From positions 1 to 59,060 of the forward strand of contig CAAEWE010000079.1 of assembly GCA_900759665.1 (NCBI GenBank): 59,060 bases of DNA, read 5' to 3'. This stretch comes from Lachnospiraceae bacterium. GTDB taxonomy: Bacteria > Bacillota > Clostridia > Lachnospirales > Lachnospiraceae. Both the position numbers and the translations under genes were made by a program. Below, one piece after another: positions 17,863 through 25,978 of the stretch (positions are counted from its first letter, which is position 1; every line of letters starts with the position of its first letter). The notes beneath the pieces were generated by a model. That model worked only from the letters and a program-made list of their open reading frames with translations, was not told the origin of the DNA and searched no databases.

Positions 17863-19539
17863 TTACGCATCAAACTCATCCTCCAGCAGATGAAGTTTAT
17901 CTGCTACGACCGACATTTTCCGTCCAAATGGGAATTCATATAATTCCTCTCTGGTCAGCCCCTGCATCTTCAAAACAAGCACAAAATATACACATACCGC
18001 TGCCAGAAGAGCCGGTAACAAAGAGACCACATTACTCTTGGTCAGCAGATGGAATAACCGGAATACCACAAAGGTTACAATCCCCATGATCACGGAGGAC
18101 AAAAACGGTACACAGAAACATTTGGTGATCTCCTGCTTAAATCCCAGATGAGAACTTACCGAATATCCATTCAGCACACAGACAAGCAACGGATACGTCA
18201 CATTGCCGATCACCAGTGCATATACTCCAAGTCCGGTAAAACGCATCAGGATCCATACCAGTACAATATGCACGATCAGAGAGATCAGGGAATGGATCAC
18301 CGGCAGACGCATCTGGTCAATACTCTGCAGGACACCGCTCGTAACCGTTGACAATGCATAAAAAATAATACAGCTGGAGCCAATGATCATCATTGTGGAA
18401 CCCATATGATAATCCATGGACGGATAGATCGAATGTATGATCGGCACAGCCAGCACTGCCATTCCCACGGCAGACGGAAATGCAATGATCATATTAAACT
18501 TGACCGCCAGATTAACCTTGCGGTGCACCGCATGCTTATCCTTTCCAATATAAGATGCCACAAGACTCGGCACCATAGATGATGCGATCGCGGTGGAAAC
18601 GGCGATCGGCACGCTGACCAGTGTCCGGTACTGCGTACTGTAAATTCCCTGCCAGCTGCTGATCTGGGTACCGGAGATACCTCTGACCGGCAGGATCCAG
18701 TTGATCAGCGACACATCAATAATTCCGCTGAGCTGATATACTGTCTGGCTCAAAATAATGGGAATCGCCGTCCAGAGGATCAACTTGTACGTCTCCCCCA
18801 GAGACATCTCCTCCGACACCCTGTCTCTTCTTTGCTGCTTCTTCATAACCGGCCGGTACAACAGATAAATAAATACCAGAAAGATCAACGCCATCAGGGC
18901 CCCCATGCTGGTACCAAGCGTGCCGCCCGCTGCTCCCCATGCGGAAAACTTTGCAGAAGCACTGTGGGCACGCATCATAAAAAATGCTGCAGATACACTG
19001 ACAATGGCATTCACGATCTGCTCAAAGATCTGAGAGATTGCCGTCGGCATCATGGTTTTTCTTCCCTGGAAAAGTCCACGGAGCGTCCCCATAATAGCCA
19101 CTACAAATATCGTCGGAGCAAGAATACGCAGTGGAATCGAGATTCCATAAAAGCTCTTGAAGAAATTCTTCTCCAGCCAGTCCGCGCCAAAAAATACAAA
19201 TAATGCTGCTGCTCCACCGGTGCACAGAGAAAAGATCATGGAACAACGGAATATATGATATGCTTCTTTGTATCTCTTCTCGACACATTTTGCTGACACC
19301 ATCTTGGACACCGCCATGGGCATGCCATAGGATGAAATGATCAGCAATATATTATATATCTCATATGCAGAAGAATAGATTCCATTTCCCTCCGGACCAA
19401 TGATGTTGGCCATGGGAATGCGGTATAAAAGACCGATCATACGCACCAGGATCGATGCCACCGCTAAAATACTTCCCTGCTTCAAAAAACCGCCGGCAGC
19501 AGTTAATTTCTTATTTGTTGTTTCCATTCTGTTACCCAT
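17863..19539 (-). CDS. MOP-superfamily flippase, SpoVB-like
   Basis: A 558-residue integral membrane protein with about 14 predicted helices. The N-terminal hallmark GGFLKQGSILAVASILVRMI and the internal EGNGIYSSAYEIYNILL are typical of SpoVB/MurJ-type polysaccharide or lipid-II flippases. In spore formers, SpoVB homologues act in spore cortex synthesis, while close paralogues export wall or capsule intermediates. The C-terminal 30 residues are cytoplasmic and acidic. It lies downstream of ybeY in the yqfC-to-ybeY group, 60 bases after its stop. The exact substrate cannot be read from sequence. ATG 19527 is an alternative start. Confidence 0.88.
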   Translation of the reverse strand: MGNRMETTNKKLTAAGGFLKQGSILAVASILVRMIGLLYRIPMANIIGPEGNGIYSSAYEIYNILLIISSYGMPMAVSKMVSAKCVEKRYKEAYHIFRCSMIFSLCTGGAAALFVFFGADWLEKNFFKSFYGISIPLRILAPTIFVVAIMGTLRGLFQGRKTMMPTAISQIFEQIVNAIVSVSAAFFMMRAHSASAKFSAWGAAGGTLGTSMGALMALIFLVFIYLLYRPVMKKQQRRDRVSEEMSLGETYKLILWTAIPIILSQTVYQLSGIIDVSLINWILPVRGISGTQISSWQGIYSTQYRTLVSVPIAVSTAIASSMVPSLVASYIGKDKHAVHRKVNLAVKFNMIIAFPSAVGMAVLAVPIIHSIYPSMDYHMGSTMMIIGSSCIIFYALSTVTSGVLQSIDQMRLPVIHSLISLIVHIVLVWILMRFTGLGVYALVIGNVTYPLLVCVLNGYSVSSHLGFKQEITKCFCVPFLSSVIMGIVTFVVFRLFHLLTKSNVVSLLPALLAAVCVYFVLVLKMQGLTREELYEFPFGRKMSVVADKLHLLEDEFDA

Positions 19540-19599
19540 GCCTTTCCCACACCTGCATCATAAGGAAACGCAGGCTTATATTCCTGTATCTGATAATTT

Positions 19600-20106
19600 T
19601 TACTCTCGTATAATCCCTAAATCCTGCAGGATCTGCTCCTGCCGCCGCTCCATCACGACCCGTTCCTCATCCTCTATATGATCATATCCAAACAAATGAA
19701 GCATGCTGTGTGCTGTCAGAAAACAGATTTCCCGTTTCAGGGAATGACCATATTCCTCCGCCTGCATTCTGGCACGCTCCACAGAAATCACAATATCTCC
19801 CAGGATCAATTCTCCCGTCTCCGGATGAAAATACTCCGCTGCATGTTCCTCATCCTCTATCAGAGAAAAATCTGCCGGAGCCGGATAGTCCACCATCGGA
19901 AAAGAAAGAACATCCGTGGGAACATCCAGTTCCCGAAACTCCCGGTTGATATCACGGATCGAATCATTATCTGTAAAGGTTACATTAACCTCAAACTCAT
20001 AGGGACATTTCTCCTGATCTGCTGCCTGACGGATCACCTTCTCCAACAGTGTCTCATAATCAAAGTCCAGTTTCTCATCTGTTTCATTTTCAAAACAAAT
20101 TGTCAT
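19600..20106 (-). CDS. ybeY: Endoribonuclease YbeY (16S rRNA maturation)
   Basis: A 168-residue metal-dependent RNase. The zinc-binding motif HSMLHLFGYDH lies near residues 128-138 (family pattern HGxLHLxGYDH), and VPTDVLSFPM is the other conserved block. I begin at the ATG at 20106. The in-frame ATG at 20145 would overlap the preceding gene and give a non-homologous extension. GGGAGG lies 13 bases upstream, which is rather far. It acts in 16S 3'-end maturation and ribosome quality control. It follows phoH and the HD gene, as in Bacillus. Confidence 0.95.
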   Translation of the reverse strand: MTICFENETDEKLDFDYETLLEKVIRQAADQEKCPYEFEVNVTFTDNDSIRDINREFRELDVPTDVLSFPMVDYPAPADFSLIEDEEHAAEYFHPETGELILGDIVISVERARMQAEEYGHSLKREICFLTAHSMLHLFGYDHIEDEERVVMERRQEQILQDLGIIRE

Positions 20107-20128
20107 AGTAAATGATAAACCTCCCTTA

Positions 20129-21382
20129 TCATATCTCAAACGCATGTGCTACATAAAATGCTTTTAATAGATCAAGCTGCACATCGGTCAGCCCTGCTTC
20201 GTCCAAACCACCCTTATTGATACGGTTTGTAAAGATACTCATCACCAGCTGGTCATCGGAAATCGCATCTCTTTTACCATTTTTGCGGAGATACTCACTG
20301 GTGGAAACAATACAGTCACTCAGCATCACAATGGCTGCCTCCGGGCTTTTTGGTATCTCACTGCCCGTATTGTGCTGACGGATCACCGCAGCCAGATCCT
20401 CTGGAAAGTCATATTGTTCTGCCAAAGAAGCATTGCCTTCCATATAATTCTCCGGAGACAATATCCTGCCCGCCTCGTGAAACATTCCTCCCACTGCTGC
20501 CAGTGCCTCATTGCAGCCAAGCTCCCTGGCTGCCAGTCCCGACAAACGGCTGATCTCATAGGAATGCTGATAAAGTGTATCCTCTTCCTTCAACTGAAGG
20601 ATCAACGGAAAATCATCCTGCAGATATGCCATCATGTCAAATTCTTTCACTGAAGCAGCCGTCTCCTGCCGTGTCTCCGGCATGACACTGTCTTCCTCGT
20701 CAGGCGATGCATTTTCCGGCTCTGCGGCAGTACTGCCGTCCGTCCCAAAAACTATCTGCAGAATCCCACCGAAAACAGCCAGAAATACAAGACTGGAAAG
20801 CTCCAGAACCAGAAAATATCTCTGGCGAAACAGCTCCCCGCTCTGAAAGCCACAGCGGATCACAAACAATGCGATACATAAAGCAGCCAGGATCACCCCC
20901 GCATATGGCATTTCTTTCCTGTCATGCAGCATGGATAAGATCATCACAAATGCCGCCGCCATAATAAAATAACCGGCCAGCAGATTGATATCCTTATGAA
21001 CCATTGCCGCATTGCACAGGTAATCAAGCATCAGAACCCCAAAAGTCACTGCCTTGATCTCGATATGTTTCAGATGTCCCACAACTGCCAGAGGCAGCAG
21101 CCAGAACAGTCCGATATGATAACGGGACGCTGCTCCGATCAGACACAGGGAAACAGAAAAAGAAAACAGATAGACTAATTTCTCCGGGATCTGTGCCCAC
21201 AGCATGTCCTCTCCCACATGAAGCAGAGTCATAAAAACCACGCCAATGATCAGAGAATAACATACCTGCACCAGCATGCCTGCAATAGTCATCCGGTTAA
21301 TTCCGGCACATATCAATGCTCCCAGTATCAGCGACAGATACATCACGATCGAGAACAGTCTTTTTTCATTTATCCTTTCCAT
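20129..21382 (-). CDS. Shortened PgpH-like membrane HD protein with altered metal motif
   Basis: The 417 residues contain six to eight transmembrane helices (about 12-210), a short acidic linker, and a C-terminal HD-type domain (about 265-417). Its place between phoH and ybeY matches Bacillus pgpH (yqfF), a cyclic-di-AMP phosphodiesterase of about 710 residues. This copy lacks the large N-terminal extracellular domain. The metal motif reads FHEAGR where the family has HDIGK, and the downstream HH pair reads HN. Catalysis may be changed or lost. The ATG at 21382 overlaps the end of phoH by 17 bases. Confidence 0.82.
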   Translation of the reverse strand: MERINEKRLFSIVMYLSLILGALICAGINRMTIAGMLVQVCYSLIIGVVFMTLLHVGEDMLWAQIPEKLVYLFSFSVSLCLIGAASRYHIGLFWLLPLAVVGHLKHIEIKAVTFGVLMLDYLCNAAMVHKDINLLAGYFIMAAAFVMILSMLHDRKEMPYAGVILAALCIALFVIRCGFQSGELFRQRYFLVLELSSLVFLAVFGGILQIVFGTDGSTAAEPENASPDEEDSVMPETRQETAASVKEFDMMAYLQDDFPLILQLKEEDTLYQHSYEISRLSGLAARELGCNEALAAVGGMFHEAGRILSPENYMEGNASLAEQYDFPEDLAAVIRQHNTGSEIPKSPEAAIVMLSDCIVSTSEYLRKNGKRDAISDDQLVMSIFTNRINKGGLDEAGLTDVQLDLLKAFYVAHAFEI

Positions 21383-22379
21383 GACGTGCCCCCTGCTCCT
21401 TTTTTCTTGCCTCGCGGCGAGCCTGTTTCTTTTCATAATCGTCATATGCACTGACGATCTGCTGTACCAGCGGATGACGAACCACATCCTTGTTGTCTAA
21501 AAAGGAAAACCCGATATCCTCTACATTTTTCAATACGTTGATCGCCTGATCCAGTCCCGAAGCCGTTCCTGATGGCAGATCCTTCTGTGTCTGGTCTCCG
21601 GTCACAACCACCTTGGAGCCAAATCCAATACGTGTCAGAAACATCTTCATCTGTGCCGGTGTGGTATTTTGTGCCTCATCCAGAATAATAAAGGAATTAT
21701 CCAGGGTACGGCCTCGCATATACGCCAGTGGTGCCACTTCGATCAGTCCCTTCTCCACGTTTCTCAGATAGCTGTCCACGCCCATGATCTGATGAAGTGC
21801 ATCATATAACGGTCTCAGATACGGATCTACCTTACTCTGAAGATCTCCCGGCAAAAACCCCAGCTTCTCTCCTGCCTCGATTGCCGGACGTGTCAATATA
21901 ATACGGCTGACTTCATCCCTTTTAAACGCCTCGATTGCCATCGCCATGGCAAGATATGTCTTTCCGGTTCCTGCCGGACCGACACCGAATACGATCATCT
22001 TTTTGCGGATCTGATCCACATATTTCTTCTGTCCGGTGGTCTTTGGCTTGATCGGCTTCCCTTGTATCGTACGGCATACAATGTCCGAGTCGATCTCCAC
22101 CAGCTCTGATTCTCTGTGCTCCATAGAAAGTGCCAGCGCATAATCTACATTCTGCTCTGTGATGGTATTGCCTCTGCGGGATAATTCCAGAAGCTGCATC
22201 AATATGCTTTCTGCCGTCTTCACGCTGGCAGCTTCTCCCACCAGCTTCAAGCCGCCGTCTCTGGCAACCATCGTAACATTCAGATTCCGTTCAATCTTTT
22301 TGATATACGCATCAAAACTGCCAAAGATGTTTTTTTCATGCCCGGCAGGTATCTCAATAACTGTCTCCATAATCGACAT
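21366..22379 (-). CDS. phoH: PhoH-like ATPase
   Basis: A 337-residue P-loop ATPase of the PhoH family. Walker A GPAGTGKTYLA lies near residue 137 and Walker B FIILDEAQNTT near 240, with RPAIEAGEKLGFLPGDLQ between them. An N-terminal KH-like region (about 10-65) is typical of the PhoH form found beside ybeY. GGAGG lies 11 bases before the ATG at 22379; the ATG three codons on is also possible. It is thought to act in RNA metabolism with YbeY. The C-terminal tail is highly charged and overlaps the next gene. Confidence 0.95.
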   Translation of the reverse strand: MSIMETVIEIPAGHEKNIFGSFDAYIKKIERNLNVTMVARDGGLKLVGEAASVKTAESILMQLLELSRRGNTITEQNVDYALALSMEHRESELVEIDSDIVCRTIQGKPIKPKTTGQKKYVDQIRKKMIVFGVGPAGTGKTYLAMAMAIEAFKRDEVSRIILTRPAIEAGEKLGFLPGDLQSKVDPYLRPLYDALHQIMGVDSYLRNVEKGLIEVAPLAYMRGRTLDNSFIILDEAQNTTPAQMKMFLTRIGFGSKVVVTGDQTQKDLPSGTASGLDQAINVLKNVEDIGFSFLDNKDVVRHPLVQQIVSAYDDYEKKQARREARKKEQGARHGKDK

Positions 22380-22410
22380 GTAATATATTTCCTCCAAACT
22401 AACGCTAGAA

Positions 22411-23604
22411 TTATTGATATTTCTTTTGCTTTTTGGAATAGACAATGTCTGCCTCCCCCACAAAGCAGTCCCCCTGCTCCCGGATGACCAGTTCGCCCTC
22501 CAGGTCATAACATCCCTTCTCTGTCATCTGCTGCCGGTAATAATCAAACCGGCTGGTAAGGATCTTTGCCGCTTCTTCTTTGGAATAGCGCGCCTTTTCT
22601 CTCCGTACCTCCCGAAATGTCTTTTTCCAGATAGAAACAGGAAAACGGCATGACAGAAAAGGGCATACTTGCCCACCTTCACGGATTATATCATATTTTT
22701 CGTAACTTTCCAAACTTTTTAATGGATTATATAGAAAAAGATCATGATTTTTTATGTTTATCTGATATATCGCACGGCTTTTCCCGGTTGTTGTTCTTTT
22801 CCAATACTGCTTTTCCAATTGGTCTTTGTAATGATAAACAGACTGCAAAACAACTGTTCCCTCTGCATGAACATGCTTTTTTGCCACCACCTCTTCATTA
22901 TCTCCCACAATCTTTACCATTTCCGCGATCAGCTTCTGTCCCTTTTTTACCTGATCTCCGGCTCTGACCTTTGCCGTCCCGGTCTTTGTCACTATGCTTA
23001 ACACAGTCCCTGAATTTTCTGCCACCAGACTTGCCGGCAGCTTCTTCTGCTTCTTTTTCTGCAGCAACACTTCATCCAGCCGCACATAAAGCCTGCTTCC
23101 GGACTTTTCCACCGATGCCCATCCAATATCCTGATATTTTTTTCGAAGCTTTGCTTCAATCTCACTGCATACGACATCCTTTCCAGCCATTCCTCCATAC
23201 ACATCTTCGGATTCCAGATACCGCAGGATACTGTCCTTCGTATGATACGACTGTCCTGACACTTCAATGCCCCAGATCCTTCCTGCCAGCAAAAACAAAA
23301 TGCACAGCATGGACAGGATCCCACACCAGAAGCTGGCTCTCGCCATACCTCTCTGAAGCTGGAAATAGCCGCCAACCCTTGCTTTTACCACCGGAAAAAT
23401 ACCTGTCTTTTGCACAACCGGGCGAAGCTTATAATAGTCGGTTCTTTTTATACATCCGTATACGTGATGTCCCTGACGCTGCCAGCGGATCTTCCACCAG
23501 AAGATTCCCTTTGTCCTGCAGATATTGATAAAACGCTCTGCCTGGTCTCCCGGAAGCCGTACTGTCACATACCCCCCGCACCAGGTTAAAATTTTATGTA
23601 TCAT
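22411..23604 (-). CDS. yqfD: Sporulation protein YqfD
   Basis: A 397-residue protein of the YqfD family, induced in the mother cell during sporulation in Bacillus. An N-terminal domain (about 1-75) precedes one transmembrane helix (about 90-110). An extracytoplasmic part follows with GWASVEKSGSRLYVRLDE and the GTVLSIVTKTGTAKV core. The ATG at 23604 has GGAGG at good spacing; the in-frame ATG at 23637 has no ribosome site. It follows yqfC at 45 bases. Together they support a sporulation-competent host. Confidence 0.93.
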   Translation of the reverse strand: MIHKILTWCGGYVTVRLPGDQAERFINICRTKGIFWWKIRWQRQGHHVYGCIKRTDYYKLRPVVQKTGIFPVVKARVGGYFQLQRGMARASFWCGILSMLCILFLLAGRIWGIEVSGQSYHTKDSILRYLESEDVYGGMAGKDVVCSEIEAKLRKKYQDIGWASVEKSGSRLYVRLDEVLLQKKKQKKLPASLVAENSGTVLSIVTKTGTAKVRAGDQVKKGQKLIAEMVKIVGDNEEVVAKKHVHAEGTVVLQSVYHYKDQLEKQYWKRTTTGKSRAIYQINIKNHDLFLYNPLKSLESYEKYDIIREGGQVCPFLSCRFPVSIWKKTFREVRREKARYSKEEAAKILTSRFDYYRQQMTEKGCYDLEGELVIREQGDCFVGEADIVYSKKQKKYQ

Positions 23605-23649
23605 CCCGTCCCTCCATGTAATTCTATGCTTTTTCATTACTTTTTTAGT

Positions 23650-23991
23650 TTATTGCTGATATTCAATGGAATGGATCTCTCCTACAATACACATGCATTC
23701 CTCCCGGTAATAGGCAATTCCCAGCCGTTTTCCGGCAATCCGGATCTTTCCTGTCCCGGTCTGTATCCGGATCTGTTCCTCCTGATATTCTAGTATACCA
23801 CGGTAATTCTCAATACATACCCGGCATCTTCCATAACTTGTCACCACTGGAGCCTTTGCCAGGATGTCCTCCGATATGTTTAGTATCCCGGATATCTTTC
23901 CGGATATCACCGGATCCTGCATGGAGGGCTCTGTCTTCATTTTCTTTTCGTGCTTATGTTTTGCTGGCTTGACACAATATTCCCTTTTCAT
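23650..23991 (-). CDS. yqfC: Sporulation protein YqfC (YabP/YqfC family)
   Basis: A 113-residue protein. After a basic N-terminal segment of about 25 residues come the family features: a beta-rich core (SYGRCRVCIENYRGILEY, then IRIAGKRLGIAYYREECMCIVGEI). In Bacillus it is made in the mother cell under sigma-E. It is the first gene of the yqfC-yqfD-phoH group. It starts 40 bases after a bidirectional-looking terminator, so a promoter must lie in 23992-24031; CATATAAT near 24024-24031 resembles a sigma-E or sigma-A -10. Confidence 0.9.
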   Translation of the reverse strand: MKREYCVKPAKHKHEKKMKTEPSMQDPVISGKISGILNISEDILAKAPVVTSYGRCRVCIENYRGILEYQEEQIRIQTGTGKIRIAGKRLGIAYYREECMCIVGEIHSIEYQQ

Positions 23992-24031
23992 GGATTTACC
24001 TCAATTACCAGACCTCCTTCTATTATATGCA

Positions 24032-24063
24032 AAAAACACCGGAACGTGACTTCCGGTGTTTTT
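24032..24063 (-). terminator. Rho-independent terminator after the DUF1836 gene
   Basis: A perfect 13-base stem (24051-24063 with 24032-24044; core AACACCGGAA/TTCCGGTGTT) with a 6-base loop. It begins 9 bases after the stop at 24072 and is flanked by A- and T-runs, so it could work on both strands. Confidence 0.92.
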
Positions 24064-24071
24064 CAATCCTG

Positions 24072-24680
24072 TTATTTGCTTTTCTTTTTGTCACCCAGTG
24101 TATCATCGATCAGATTCTCAATGACAGACTTTTTGACCCAGACATCAAAGCTTAACATACAGATAAATGCAAATGTTGTCAGAAGCTTTTTCTCCTCCGG
24201 ATCCTCCACATCGTCAAATGCCTCACCGGACTTGTTGAGCTTGCGGATGATATCTCTCGCCTGGGAGTTGATATTCTCCTGCTCCAGTTCCACGATCTGC
24301 CGATAGATATCACTTAAGGATAAACCATCCTCGCTTCCGAAAAACTTCTCGGTCAATGGATTCAGAATACTCTGGATATCATTGATGGACAAAAAGTTCT
24401 TCAGGTAGTAAATGTAGATCAAAAGCAGCATATGCTCGCTGGAATATTTCTTTTTGACCGGCGGCGGTAGCAGGTTATTTTTGGTATAATTGTTGATCAT
24501 AGTCTTGGTGAGTATCTTGTCCTCCTCAAAACGCTTGGAAGAGCGCAGATGCTCGTCCATAAATGTCGTCACCTGATCCATATATAAATCAATCTGAGGT
24601 ATTTCATCGGGAGTGATATAATCGATATTTTGTATACTCCGTAGGAGATTCAGAATCTCATTTGTGTATTTTTTCTGCAT
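24072..24680 (-). CDS. DUF1836-family protein
   Basis: A 202-residue cytoplasmic protein with the family core LTKTMINNYTKNNLLPPPVKKKY and the following HMLLLIYIYYLKNFLSINDIQ segment. The core looks like a MerR-type helix-turn-helix, so DNA binding is often assumed, but no target is known. It is a single-gene unit with a strong promoter (24729-24757) and terminator. It has no functional link to yqfC beyond proximity. Confidence 0.88.
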   Translation of the reverse strand: MQKKYTNEILNLLRSIQNIDYITPDEIPQIDLYMDQVTTFMDEHLRSSKRFEEDKILTKTMINNYTKNNLLPPPVKKKYSSEHMLLLIYIYYLKNFLSINDIQSILNPLTEKFFGSEDGLSLSDIYRQIVELEQENINSQARDIIRKLNKSGEAFDDVEDPEEKKLLTTFAFICMLSFDVWVKKSVIENLIDDTLGDKKKSK

Positions 24681-24728
24681 AACGCCTCATTCCTTATTTA
24701 TTCTTTGCACATTTTTTCCGTATCTGTC

Positions 24729-24757
24729 ATTATAACGCATTTTTGTTGTTATGTCTA
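24729..24757 (-). promoter_or_regulatory. Promoter of the DUF1836 gene
   Basis: TAGACA (24752-24757) and TATAAT (24729-24734) are exactly 17 bases apart, about 49 bases before the ATG. Confidence 0.75.
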
Positions 24758-24782
24758 CTTCATATAATTTGTCGCTTAAAAA

Positions 24783-24820
24783 CAAAAAAGAAATGGTTCT
24801 CTACCATTTGGCAGAGAACC
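24783..24820 (-). terminator. Rho-independent terminator of the NMT1-like binding protein gene
   Basis: An 8-base GGTTCTCT/AGAGAACC stem (24813-24820 with 24795-24802), extended by imperfect pairing inside, is followed by ATTTC and a run of T residues. It lies 40 bases past the stop at 24860. Confidence 0.85.
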
Positions 24821-24859
24821 GTCTCTTCCTTTTTATCTCAACCGCCTCTTTGTTATGAT

Positions 24860-25867
24860 CTATTTTCCGGCAGCGTCCTTGGCAAACTGGGTGTCTACCA
24901 GATCATCATAAGCCAGTCGGTCCTTCAATACTCCTGCATCCTGCAGAATATCCTGCAAAAGCTCAAAGCTGGCTTTTTCAAAGACCAGATTCTCTTTCCA
25001 GGTTCCCTGATCATAATAACGCTTTACAACAGTAACCAGTGCTTTCTCATCCGTCTCCGGGAACTGTGGAGCGATCACCTTGGCAATCTCCTCCGGGGTG
25101 TGGCTCTGTACAAAATCCATTCCCTTCTGGACCGCCTTCGTGAAGGCAAGAAGCTCCTTCTGATGATCCTTCATATAACTTTTCTTAGCAGAATAAGCTG
25201 TGTAAGGAACATCTCCGCTGGCCTCCCCGAGAGATGCTACCACAACACCTTTTTTATCTGCCTCCAAGGAAGCGGCAAACGGTTCAAATTCTACGGTATA
25301 ATCTCCCTGTCCGGAAGCATACGCCTGTGCGGTGAGACCAAAGTCAATATTTTTCACAATCTTCAGATCTTTTTCCGGGTCAATGCCGTTTTTCTTTAAC
25401 ACATATTCAAATACCATCTCCGGCATGCCGCCGTCTCTGCCACCCAGCACAGTTTTTCCTTTCAGCTTGCTCCAGTCAAAGGAATCATCCTTTTCCTTTG
25501 CCACCAGGAAATTACCGGCACGGTTTGTCAACTGGGCAAAATTCACAATATAGTCCTTTGCCCCCTCCTGATACACATAAATGGAGGACTCGGAACCCAT
25601 AAATCCTATGTCTGCCTCCCCAGAAACCACGGCGGTCATTACATTGTCTGCTCCCATTCCATTAGTCAGCTCCAATGCGATCCCTTCGTCCTCAAAATAC
25701 CCCTTCTCAATCGCCACATATTGCGGTGCATAAAAGATCGAGTGCGCCACCTCGTTGAGACGGATAGTAGTAAGCTTTTTGTCCTGCTTGCCACAGCCTG
25801 TCAAAGCACCCACCATCATCACTGCCGCCATACCAACGCAAAGCGTTTTTTTCCAGATACGTTTCAT
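24860..25867 (-). CDS. NMT1/SsuA-like substrate-binding lipoprotein, orphan
   Basis: A 335-residue ABC-type binding lipoprotein. The lipobox LTGC ends a signal peptide at about residue 25. The mature part follows the nitrate/sulfonate/thiamine-precursor class (FYAPQYVAIEKGYFEDEGI, then GEADIGFMGSE). The ligand is unknown. I chose the ATG at 25867, which has AAGGGCAGG upstream and begins the signal peptide directly. The longer in-frame start overlaps the upstream terminator. No permease or ATPase gene is adjacent, and both sides are closed by terminators, so it must use a transporter encoded elsewhere or act as a sensor. Confidence 0.9.
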   Translation of the reverse strand: MKRIWKKTLCVGMAAVMMVGALTGCGKQDKKLTTIRLNEVAHSIFYAPQYVAIEKGYFEDEGIALELTNGMGADNVMTAVVSGEADIGFMGSESSIYVYQEGAKDYIVNFAQLTNRAGNFLVAKEKDDSFDWSKLKGKTVLGGRDGGMPEMVFEYVLKKNGIDPEKDLKIVKNIDFGLTAQAYASGQGDYTVEFEPFAASLEADKKGVVVASLGEASGDVPYTAYSAKKSYMKDHQKELLAFTKAVQKGMDFVQSHTPEEIAKVIAPQFPETDEKALVTVVKRYYDQGTWKENLVFEKASFELLQDILQDAGVLKDRLAYDDLVDTQFAKDAAGK

Positions 25868-25888
25868 ATGATACCTGCCCTTTCTGTA

Positions 25889-25923
25889 CAAAAAAGAGGA
25901 CACCTCTATGGATATCCTCTTTT
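25889..25923 (-). terminator. Rho-independent terminator of htrA
   Basis: An AAAAGAGGA/TCCTCTTTT stem, slightly imperfect near the loop (25910-25923 with 25892-25903), is followed by a T-run. It lies about 55 bases after the htrA stop. Confidence 0.88.
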
Positions 25924-25978
25924 GCACAAACAATTTATAGATTATGGTATGCGGCTTTTTCAAAAGGGTGCGTTTCCT

